Origin: an uncultured Cytophagaceae bacterium
GTDB lineage: Bacteria; Bacteroidota; Bacteroidia; Cytophagales; Spirosomataceae
Direction: 5' to 3'
Length of the DNA stretch: 5,213 nt
NCBI GenBank assembly: GCA_938008575.1
Contig: CALLKB010000177.1
Location: 1-5,213, forward strand
Positions 1 to 5,213 of the stretch are shown here, one piece after another (position 1 is the first letter of the stretch; the number at the start of each line of letters is the position of its first letter). Below the pieces are notes generated by a model. It did no database searches. It saw only the letters and a program-made list of their open reading frames with translations, and was not told the DNA's origin. Made by a program: the position numbers and the translations under genes.

Positions 1-974
1 AACAAATCATTATTCACCTGGTCATTTACCGGGTAATAAGGCTCCGTCACATCCGCCTTGTAAGGCTCCGGATATTCGTAACTAATCCAGGTACTCGGTG
101 TTTCGTTGAACTCAAAATGCTTATGCTCAATAATACGCGTATAGGGAATTTCTTCTTCCGTATAATTCATCACCGCAACACCCTGGTGATTTGGATAATC
201 ATGTTTGACATGATCAAAACGCGTTGTTTTATATTCTAATTCGCCGTGTTGATAATTGAAATAGGAGTCGATTGGACCGGTGTAAATGACCTTATTTGCC
301 ATCGCATTAAAGGTTGATTTATCTGCCAAATAATCCACGCCTAAACGCACCTCAATGCCCTCCAATAGTTTTTCGAATATCTGCGTGTAGCCTCCTTCCG
401 GAATGCCTTGATAGCGGTCGTTGAAATAATTCGTATCAAAAGTAAAACGTACCGGTAAGCGCTTGATGATTTCCTTTGGTAGCTCCTTCGGGTCCTTCAT
501 CCATTGTTTGGCGGTATAGCCCTTGATGAGTTTTTCGTAGATGTCTTTGCCGACCAACTTAATCGCTTGCTCTTCCAAATTTTGAGGTTCGCCTTGGATA
601 TCTTTTCCCTGTTCGGCAATAATTTGTTGGGCCTCTGCCGGCGTGTTTACATTCCACAACTGGTTGAAGGTCCACATATTAAACGGCAAAGCGAATAATT
701 CCCCTTTGTAATTGGCAATCGGCCGATTCGTGTAATGGTTGAATTTGGCATATTGATTAATCCATGTCCAAACCTTTTCATTCGAAGTATGGAAAATATG
801 CGCCCCATATACGTGCAAATGAATATCATCGCGCTTTTCTGTATAGCAATTTCCCCCAATGTGATCACGCTTCTCAATAACTAAACACGAATAGCCCTGA
901 TTCGTCAATTCTCTCGCACAGATACTGCCGAAAAAGCCGGCGCCAACAATCAGGAAATCATAGGGTTTTTGCAT
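1..974 (-). CDS. glf: UDP-galactopyranose mutase, C-terminus cut by window edge
   Basis: Flavoenzyme that interconverts UDP-galactopyranose and UDP-galactofuranose, the donor for galactofuranose in surface polysaccharides; cytosolic. The reading frame is open from an ATG at 974-972 to the left edge, giving 324 residues. Visible motifs: the FAD-binding Rossmann loop VGAGFFG (10-16) followed by EKRDHIGGNCYTE (34-46); GYTAKQW (152-158), the substrate-site segment; NYFNDRYQGIPEGGYT (182-197); YTGPIDSYF (241-249); and IPYTRIIEHKHF (276-287). The arginines in the NDRYQGIP and PYTR segments match the conserved pair that contacts the UDP-sugar phosphates. The last visible residues, EPYYPVNDQVNNDL, match the family about 40-45 residues before the usual end (full length about 365-380), so only the C-terminal tail is missing and nothing suggests a broken gene. 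It lies 31 bp downstream of the VOC gene with no terminator between, so co-transcription is likely. No Shine-Dalgarno site is evident. The family call is very secure. Confidence 0.97.
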   Translation of the reverse strand, partial: MQKPYDFLIVGAGFFGSICARELTNQGYSCLVIEKRDHIGGNCYTEKRDDIHLHVYGAHIFHTSNEKVWTWINQYAKFNHYTNRPIANYKGELFALPFNMWTFNQLWNVNTPAEAQQIIAEQGKDIQGEPQNLEEQAIKLVGKDIYEKLIKGYTAKQWMKDPKELPKEIIKRLPVRFTFDTNYFNDRYQGIPEGGYTQIFEKLLEGIEVRLGVDYLADKSTFNAMANKVIYTGPIDSYFNYQHGELEYKTTRFDHVKHDYPNHQGVAVMNYTEEEIPYTRIIEHKHFEFNETPSTWISYEYPEPYKADVTEPYYPVNDQVNNDL

Positions 975-1005
975 GAGCAAGCGTTTATTTGGGCTGTAAA
1001 TTTAG

Positions 1006-1848
1006 CTATTTTTCACAAGCCTTTTCTAAATCAGCGATGATGAATTTTGACATTTGTAGAAAGGCGTATGTTGCTTTGGGTGCGGTCTCTGGATCCGACA
1101 TGAATTTTCCCAAACTACTCGGGACTACCTGCCATGAAATGCCATATTTATCCTTCAGCCAACCACATTTCCCGGGAGAACCTCCGTCAGTCAGATGATC
1201 CCAGAAATAATCAATTTCCTCTTGTGTATCCACAACGATGACTTGCGAAACCCCTTCCGAAAACGAAAATGCATGCATGTGCGAACTATCCATCGCCCCG
1301 AATGTCTGCTTATTTAACTCAAATTGAGCATAACTTAAATGTCTCGCAACATCCGCGCCACCTTCCCCATAGGGACTTAGGTGAACGGTTTTGGAGTCCG
1401 GAAAAATCGACGTGTAATAGGCAATGGCCTCCGCCGCCTTCCCATTATTATCTCCCGTAAACATCATGCTGGGATATACCTTATCGCCGCTGACATGGTC
1501 TAGCATCAATTGCCAGTTCACGCCAAATTTGTCGGCAACCCAGCCGTATTTGCTACTCCAAGGATAGGTATTTAAAGGCATCATGATGTTGCCTCCCTCA
1601 ATGAGTTGCGCCCAAATTCGATCAATTTCTGCCTCATTGGCTGCATTATAGAAAAAGGAAATCGATGGATTAATTTTATACTCAGGCCCGCCATTCAGAT
1701 GCATGAAGCGTTTTCCGGCGAGTGAGTAATTCACGGTAAATGGATTTTCGGAAATCAATTGGATATCGGGAAAGACCGATTCATAAAAGGTAAATGCGTC
1801 TTTGGCTTGTTTATCAAACCACAAACAAGTCATGATGGGATGGTTCAT
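1006..1848 (-). CDS. Two-domain PhnB-like VOC family protein (3-dmu-9_3-mt / glyoxalase-like fold)
   Basis: A 280-residue protein made of two tandem copies of the PhnB-type vicinal-oxygen-chelate domain (Pfam 3-dmu-9_3-mt, a name that reflects an old annotation and does not prove methyltransferase activity). Domain 1 spans about residues 5-117 and domain 2 about 124-270. Each copy opens with a similar element (CLWFDKQAKDAFTFYESVFPD at 8-28; MMFTGDNNGKAAEAIAYYTSIFPDS at 128-152) and closes with a similar one (YGWVADKFGVNWQL at 101-114; CGWLKDKYGISWQVVP at 228-243). Domain 2 keeps the family's tqEEIDyfWdhL and CGWLkDkyGisWQvvP signatures. Domain 1 is also well preserved. Substrate and metal use are unknown, and related proteins are often only annotated as VOC family. 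The ATG at 1848 overlaps the TGA of the upstream DUF4442 gene (ATGA), supporting this start and translational coupling. A second Met six residues in (1833) is less likely. No signal peptide, so cytosolic. Confidence 0.93.
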   Translation of the reverse strand: MNHPIMTCLWFDKQAKDAFTFYESVFPDIQLISENPFTVNYSLAGKRFMHLNGGPEYKINPSISFFYNAANEAEIDRIWAQLIEGGNIMMPLNTYPWSSKYGWVADKFGVNWQLMLDHVSGDKVYPSMMFTGDNNGKAAEAIAYYTSIFPDSKTVHLSPYGEGGADVARHLSYAQFELNKQTFGAMDSSHMHAFSFSEGVSQVIVVDTQEEIDYFWDHLTDGGSPGKCGWLKDKYGISWQVVPSSLGKFMSDPETAPKATYAFLQMSKFIIADLEKACEK

Positions 1849-2333
1849 ATGGATTTTGCTTTAAAACTCCAGGTAAATATAAATTCGGCGACAATGACGC
1901 CTTCTAAATTTTTGCCAATGGCCTTGGATGTCAACTTCACTCCTTCGCCCGTTCTGACTGTTTCGTCCACGGCAGCTTCCATGGCTCTGCCATCTTCGCA
2001 AGTGAAAAAGATGGTTCCCGTCGCTTTTTTGACGAAGGTGGCTTCTACCTTTTCCACCAACATACTCACAGCCGGTTTCCGGTTGTGCACTTGTGCATAC
2101 GCGAGCATTCCGCTACTCATTTCAGCCGCCATTGCTTCTACCGCGAAATACATGGAACGGAAGGGGTTTTGATTAAACCAAGATAATTTAACCCGAACAG
2201 TGCAGGATTCTTCATCAAAATGATGAATGTTTAAACCCGACCAGAAAGCCGCGGACAAATTTTTGAAGATAAAAAACTTGAATAATACAGGCGTAGTAAT
2301 GATGCGTTTAAATGCGCCGAAATTAGGATTCAT
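1845..2333 (-). CDS. DUF4442 hotdog-fold (thioesterase-like) protein
   Basis: A 162-residue protein whose length and pattern fit the DUF4442 family, which has a hotdog fold and is related to acyl-CoA thioesterases of the PaaI/YiiD type. Recognisable parts are the N-terminal helix region with aromatic residues (VLFKFFIFKNLSAAFWSGL, 16-34), the core segment SWFNQNPFRSMYFAVEAMAAEMSSG (51-75) that corresponds to the hotdog central helix with its preceding Asn/Ser residues, and strands at about 88-112 and 146-158. A thioester or acyl ligand is only an inference from the fold. The frame stays open upstream to 2450, but that would overlap the GNAT gene by more than 100 bp and add unrelated sequence. 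The ATG at 2333, 10 bp after the GNAT stop, gives the normal N-terminus MNPNFGAFKR. The 3' end overlaps the VOC start by 4 bp. Cytosolic; no signal peptide. The family call is good, the biochemical role unknown. Confidence 0.85.
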   Translation of the reverse strand: MNPNFGAFKRIITTPVLFKFFIFKNLSAAFWSGLNIHHFDEESCTVRVKLSWFNQNPFRSMYFAVEAMAAEMSSGMLAYAQVHNRKPAVSMLVEKVEATFVKKATGTIFFTCEDGRAMEAAVDETVRTGEGVKLTSKAIGKNLEGVIVAEFIFTWSFKAKSI

Positions 2334-2343
2334 AGCTTCGTGT

Positions 2344-2784
2344 TTAGGACGATAAATGTAGGTCTTTTCGTTGCATTTTAAAAATGATTTCCCCGTTGGA
2401 TTTTTGGCCAGTTTGGTCCCAACCCTTGTGACGATAAAATGCCTCCGCACGCGTTCCGGGTTCTGTTCCTAAAATCAATTCGGTTTGTCCCGCTGCGAAA
2501 TAGGCAACAACCATCGTATCATGTAAGCCCGACCCAATTCCCTTTCCTTCGAAATCAGGGTCAACAAAAAGGGCCCAAACTTCGCCTGCGTCTACATCCA
2601 CAATCGCAAAACCCATTATCTGATCGGAATCCTCACATACCCAAGCGGCTCCCTCTTTCATTAAATATGGGATGTAGTCGGATTCTTGAACAGCCAATGG
2701 ATTAGTCAAAACGTTTTCCTTCACAGCCATGCGAATGCGGTGCATGGCAGGAATATCCGTGACGACAGCTTCTCTAATAAACAT
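2344..2784 (-). CDS. GNAT family N-acetyltransferase
   Basis: A 146-residue single-domain Gcn5-related acetyltransferase, expected to move an acetyl group from acetyl-CoA to an amine; the acceptor cannot be told from sequence. It begins with the typical IREAVVTDIPAMHRIRM strand and helix (3-19). Central strands IMGFAIVDVDAGEVWALFVDPDF (56-78) lead into the acetyl-CoA pyrophosphate loop EGKGIGSGLHD (79-89), and the C-terminal motif AEAFYRHKGW (113-122) is the usual motif B. The loop reads E-x-x-G-x-G, so the normally Gln or Arg first position is Glu here, while the glycines are intact. Length is normal for the family. The ATG at 2784 lies within the last 11 bp of the upstream methyltransferase gene, suggesting coupled translation, and the DUF4442 start follows 10 bp after its stop. 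Cytosolic. It could be an antibiotic- or polyamine-type acetyltransferase, but nothing in the sequence selects among these. Confidence 0.92.
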   Translation of the reverse strand: MFIREAVVTDIPAMHRIRMAVKENVLTNPLAVQESDYIPYLMKEGAAWVCEDSDQIMGFAIVDVDAGEVWALFVDPDFEGKGIGSGLHDTMVVAYFAAGQTELILGTEPGTRAEAFYRHKGWDQTGQKSNGEIIFKMQRKDLHLSS

Positions 2785-3376
2785 AGGGGATGAGGGATTT
2801 TACTTGTTGGGAATACTTCAGATAAGATTCACCATATCGTTCGCGTAATTTTTGCTCCTCCAATCTGCTACCTATCCAGATGTAGGCATAGCTGATGATG
2901 AGTATGGTCAACATATTGCTAGATGGGAAAAGTAGGTAAAGTCCTGCGATGAAAATAATTGTTCCAAAATACAGCGGATGTCGGACATAACGATACATCC
3001 CAGAGACAACTAATGTCGTCTGTTTTTCGGGTTCAAGTCCTAAAAATTCCCTTAGGTTAAACGCGCGGAAAGCGAGTATAATCAAGATGAATCCCGTGAC
3101 GCTAAGGGTCATTCCCAGATAGATGTTTAGGGCTTGTGAAGCTTTTGGCAGGCTAAGTACGAGTAATATGCCTAAGCCCAGCATGGCGATGATATTGTAT
3201 ACGATTCGGTAATAGGCGAAAAGTTTTGGCCAGTTTTTGGAAAAATAATTCTTCACTCCTGTGCTTGCTAAAAAGCTATGGACAAAGAAATAAAAGAGCC
3301 AGGCGCAAATCAGGGGCCACTGCATATTCGTTCGAATTTTATCAAAGCTAAATCCTTTTTGAGAAAATATTCTCAT
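2774..3376 (-). CDS. Integral membrane methyltransferase, isoprenylcysteine/phospholipid methyltransferase-like
   Basis: A 200-residue membrane protein with about five hydrophobic segments (roughly residues 19-37, 58-76, 86-104, 137-151 and 153-170). The C-terminal half carries the SAM-binding signature of the ICMT/PEMT superfamily: SGMYRYVRHPLYFG (125-138, with the R132-H133-P134 core) and RLEEQKLRERYGESYLKY (171-188, with the E173-E174 pair), ending in QQVKSLIPYVY. The N-terminal half has a YYRIVYN element (55-61) of the kind seen in NnrU- and MddA-like members, so S-methylation of a small thiol or methylation of a lipid are both possible; the substrate is unknown. Two starts are plausible: ATG at 3376, or the internal ATG at 3325 (Met18), which would place the first membrane helix right at the N-terminus as in many relatives. 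No Shine-Dalgarno site decides between them. It is the first gene of the minus-strand unit and overlaps the GNAT start by 11 bp. Confidence 0.9.
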   Translation of the reverse strand: MRIFSQKGFSFDKIRTNMQWPLICAWLFYFFVHSFLASTGVKNYFSKNWPKLFAYYRIVYNIIAMLGLGILLVLSLPKASQALNIYLGMTLSVTGFILIILAFRAFNLREFLGLEPEKQTTLVVSGMYRYVRHPLYFGTIIFIAGLYLLFPSSNMLTILIISYAYIWIGSRLEEQKLRERYGESYLKYSQQVKSLIPYVY

Positions 3377-3412
3377 GTTTGCTAAGAACCTTTTAAATTC
3401 ACATGTTAAGGT

Positions 3413-3420
3413 AAAACCTA
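3413..3420 (-). promoter_or_regulatory. Possible -7 element for the minus-strand operon
   Basis: Read on the minus strand, these eight bases are TAGGTTTT, matching five of the six fixed positions of the Bacteroidota -7 consensus TAnnTTTG. The element lies 36 bp upstream of the first possible start codon (3376), a sensible distance. A -33 TTG at the usual spacing is not seen; the nearest candidates are too close or too far. It also overlaps the leader of the divergent DUF2264 gene. A short AT-rich motif like this can occur by chance. Confidence 0.25.
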
Positions 3421-3423
3421 TTT

Positions 3424-4677
3424 ATGCAACGAAGAAAATTCATCCAATGGTCATCCTTGGTTAGTTCCCTATCTTTTTTTTCTGCCAAAGCTGAAACCAA
3501 GGCAATCGCGCAAAATGATCGAGCCTATTGGGTAAACCTGCTCGACAAAATTGCCGCCCCCATTTTGAAAAATATGTCCAAAGGGGAACTGCGCAAAAAC
3601 ATGATTATTGCTTACAGCCCTACCTGGGATCATCGCGCTTCAGATGTTGCCTACATGGAGGCTTTTGGCCGTTTATTGATTGGCATCGGACCTTTTTTAG
3701 CTTTGCCGGATGATGTAAGTTCGGCCACGGCGCGCGAAGAATCGAATATCCGCAAACGCATGAAGGAGCAAACATTAGCGTCCCTCAAGCATGCCGCGGA
3801 TCCTTTAAGCCCTGATTATCTGTATTGGGGTTCGCCTACTTCCAAACAACCACTGGTGGATGCGGCCTTTATCGCACAAGCCTTTCTGATTGCACCTGAA
3901 GCCTTATGGGAACCGCTTTCTGCGGAGACGAAAATGAATTACATTCGGGAGTTTACGACGATCCGACAAATCACGCCTCCTAATAACAATTGGGTCCTGT
4001 TTGCCGCCACGATTGAGAGCTTTTTACTTTATATCGGGAAGCCTTTTGATGCCGCGCGCATCGATCAGGCGATTGCCAAAATCCAATCTTGGTACGTAGG
4101 AGATGGCTGGTACAAGGATGGAGAGAAATTTCATTTTGATCATTACAATGGCTTCGTAATTCATCCCATGTTGATCGATGTCATGCGGGTTAATTTGGCC
4201 AAAGGGCGTTTATCTCAAGCCGATTTTGATTTAGCCTACAAGCGGATGCGTCGCTATGCGAGTTTTCAGGAACGTTACATTTCCCCCGAAGGAACATTTT
4301 TGGTGGTTGGCCGCTCGTCGACCTATCGCGTGGGGCTTTTCCAACCGCTTGCGAAACTGGCCCTAGAAAATGCCTTGCCCGAAGGCGTGAGTCTAGCGCA
4401 AGTTCGTTCGGCCTTGACGGCGGTGTTTAGGCGCGTTTTTGTTTCGTCGACCTTAGACCGAGATGGCTGGTTGACATTAGGTTTGGTGGGAGCGAATCAA
4501 GCAAATCTTGCAGATTCTTATTCCAATACGGGCAGTATGTATTTGACCTCTGCGGCCTTTTTGCCTTTGGGATTACCAGCAAATCATGCATTTTGGGCGG
4601 ATCCTGATGCGGATTGGACACAGAAAAAGGCGTGGACGGGACAGGAATTTCCGAAGGATTATGCGGTCGACTATTAA
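3424..4677 (+). CDS. DUF2264 domain-containing protein with Tat-type signal peptide
   Basis: A 417-residue protein; nearly all of the mature part matches DUF2264. The N-terminus QRRKFIQWSSLVSSLSFFSAKA has the twin-arginine pattern RRxFI, a short hydrophobic stretch and an AKA site, so cleavage after residue 23 and Tat export to the periplasm are likely. Family landmarks in order: DRAYWVNLLDKIAAPIL (32-48); RASDVAYMEAFGRLLIGIGPFL (71-92); NNNWVLFAA (187-195); WYVGDGWYKDGEKFHFDHYNGF (223-244); GRSSTYRVG (296-304); DGWLTLGLVG (347-356); the C-terminal NTGSMYLTSAAFLPLGLP (368-385); and AWTGQEFPKDYAVDY at the end. The family is expected to be an alpha/alpha-toroid protein. From memory, and not certain, DUF2264 proteins overlap CAZy family GH154 (beta-glucuronidase), so a glycan-hydrolysing role is a reasonable inference, with the acidic and aromatic residues of the GDGWYKDG..HFDHYN block as candidate active-site residues. 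No SusC/SusD partner or other polysaccharide-utilisation gene is nearby. It is divergent from the methyltransferase gene. Confidence 0.92.
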   Translation: MQRRKFIQWSSLVSSLSFFSAKAETKAIAQNDRAYWVNLLDKIAAPILKNMSKGELRKNMIIAYSPTWDHRASDVAYMEAFGRLLIGIGPFLALPDDVSSATAREESNIRKRMKEQTLASLKHAADPLSPDYLYWGSPTSKQPLVDAAFIAQAFLIAPEALWEPLSAETKMNYIREFTTIRQITPPNNNWVLFAATIESFLLYIGKPFDAARIDQAIAKIQSWYVGDGWYKDGEKFHFDHYNGFVIHPMLIDVMRVNLAKGRLSQADFDLAYKRMRRYASFQERYISPEGTFLVVGRSSTYRVGLFQPLAKLALENALPEGVSLAQVRSALTAVFRRVFVSSTLDRDGWLTLGLVGANQANLADSYSNTGSMYLTSAAFLPLGLPANHAFWADPDADWTQKKAWTGQEFPKDYAVDY

Positions 4678-4690
4678 GCTTCACCCCCCT

Positions 4691-4725
4691 TACCTTTGGC
4701 AAACCTTGGAGGATTGCCAAAGGTA
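4691..4725 (+). terminator. 12-bp perfect stem-loop downstream of the DUF2264 gene, no U-tract
   Basis: TACCTTTGGCAA (4691-4702) is repeated as its exact reverse complement TTGCCAAAGGTA (4714-4725) around an 11-base loop. The stem can be extended outward by a T-G wobble and, past a small internal loop, by CACC (4682-4685) pairing with GGTG (4728-4731). It begins 13 bp after the stop codon of the DUF2264 gene and ends 43 bp before the DinB start. The position suits a transcript 3' end or an mRNA-stabilising hairpin. There is no run of T after the stem on either strand, so it is not a textbook intrinsic terminator. Confidence 0.5.
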
Positions 4726-4768
4726 GTGGTGCGGGAATAAAATCCGTACTAATAAACTGATAAAAAAT

Positions 4769-5212
4769 ATGCTACAAGAACTTATTGCCTTATACGATCG
4801 GGATTTAAAAGCCCTTCGAAAAGAGATTGAATCATATAGTGAAGAAGCCCGTATTTGGCAATTAGCAGATGGCATCAATAATCCGGGAGGAAATGTATTC
4901 TTGCATCTGATGGGTAATCTCAATACGTTTTTTGGCGCAGTTTATGCGAACACGGGCTATCTCCGCGACCGACCGTTGGAGTTCACCGCGCGAGATATCC
5001 CTCGAACGACATTATTGAAGATGTTGGATGAAATTCATCCCATCGTACTTCAGGTGTTGCGGGATTTCCCAGTGGAAAAATTAAGAGATACTTACCCGAT
5101 TCGAATCTTTGATGAAGACAAAACGAACGGTTATATTTTTATCCATTTGGAGACACACTTAGCGTATCATTTAGGCCAAATAAATTACCATCGTAGGCTA
5201 CTAAATACCTAA
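4769..5212 (+). CDS. DinB family protein (DUF1572-like)
   Basis: A complete 147-residue protein of the DinB/YfiT-like four-helix-bundle superfamily, ending at a TAA one base before the window edge. It shows the pattern of the DUF1572-type branch: GGNVFLHLMGNLNTFFGAVYANTGYLRDRPLEF (40-72), then IPRTTLLKMLDEI (77-89), and a last helix IHLETHLAYHLGQINYHRRLL (125-145). The putative metal-binding triad is intact: His46 in the second helix, plus His130 and His134 in the HxxxH of the last helix. Relatives bind divalent metal, and some DinB-superfamily enzymes are thiol-dependent transferases (bacillithiol or mycothiol); the reaction of this one is unknown. The name refers to a DNA-damage-inducible Bacillus gene and not to DNA polymerase IV. 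The ATG is preceded by an A-rich stretch (GATAAAAAAT) without a Shine-Dalgarno site, normal for Bacteroidota. No convincing promoter motif is seen in the 91-bp gap upstream. Cytosolic. Confidence 0.92.
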   Translation: MLQELIALYDRDLKALRKEIESYSEEARIWQLADGINNPGGNVFLHLMGNLNTFFGAVYANTGYLRDRPLEFTARDIPRTTLLKMLDEIHPIVLQVLRDFPVEKLRDTYPIRIFDEDKTNGYIFIHLETHLAYHLGQINYHRRLLNT

Positions 5213-5213
5213 T

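Noticed and set aside
975..1005. Possible terminator or separate promoter between the VOC gene and glf
   Set aside because: The 31 bp contain no inverted repeat, T-run or convincing -7 motif, so read-through is the simpler reading.
1006..1848. The two VOC domains as a recent tandem duplication
   Set aside because: The copies are clearly related in protein pattern but diverged, and two-domain PhnB-like proteins are a known architecture. Nothing suggests a recent event.
1759..2172. Plus-strand open frame of 137 codons
   Set aside because: It lies antisense across the VOC and DUF4442 genes, both of which have clear family matches on the other strand. Its translation resembles no known protein and is low in complexity.
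2334..2450. N-terminal extension of the DUF4442 gene upstream of 2333
   Set aside because: The frame is open, but the extension would overlap more than 100 bp of the GNAT gene and is unlike the start of family members. The ATG at 2333 fits operon spacing and the expected length.
3377..3401. Plus-strand promoter for the DUF2264 gene made of TTTG (3378-3381) and TAAATTCA (3394-3401)
   Set aside because: The -7 match is only four of six fixed positions, and the 12-bp spacing is well short of the roughly 19-20 bp expected for Bacteroidota promoters.
4427..4720. Minus-strand open frame of 97 codons antisense to the end of the DUF2264 gene and running into the hairpin
   Set aside because: The plus-strand frame carries conserved DUF2264 motifs to its last residue. 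The antisense product is rich in Pro, Ser and Arg with no recognisable domain.

Overview
The window looks like ordinary chromosomal DNA from a member of the Bacteroidota, possibly a Cytophagales-type freshwater or soil bacterium. The grounds are the protein families (DUF2264, DUF4442, tandem PhnB-like VOC and DUF1572-type DinB proteins), mid-range GC judged by eye, A-rich leaders without clear Shine-Dalgarno sites, and very tight gene packing. The phylum is a fairly safe inference. The order is a guess.

Left part (1-3376, minus strand): five genes read right to left. They are a small membrane methyltransferase (isoprenylcysteine/PEMT-like), a GNAT acetyltransferase, a DUF4442 hotdog-fold protein, a two-domain PhnB-like VOC protein, and UDP-galactopyranose mutase (glf), which is cut by the left window edge. 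Junctions are an 11-bp overlap, a 10-bp gap, a 4-bp ATGA overlap and a 31-bp gap, so they probably form one transcription unit. Apart from glf, which makes the galactofuranose donor UDP-Galf, none has a substrate that can be read from sequence. The set looks like a mixed housekeeping/accessory operon rather than one pathway.

Middle (3377-3423): a 47-bp divergent intergenic region separates the minus-strand unit from the plus-strand genes and must hold both start regions. It contains a weak -7-like element for the minus strand and a small dyad centred on its midpoint.

Right part (3424-5213, plus strand): a DUF2264 protein with a twin-arginine signal peptide, probably exported and probably acting on carbohydrate. 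It is followed by a 91-bp gap with a perfect 12-bp-stem hairpin that lacks a U-tract, then a complete DinB-fold protein with an intact putative metal-binding histidine triad ending one base before the window edge.

I found no RNA genes, CRISPR, insertion sequences, phage genes or defence-like modules. The observations in Part 2 are modest, and I do not see a novel system here.
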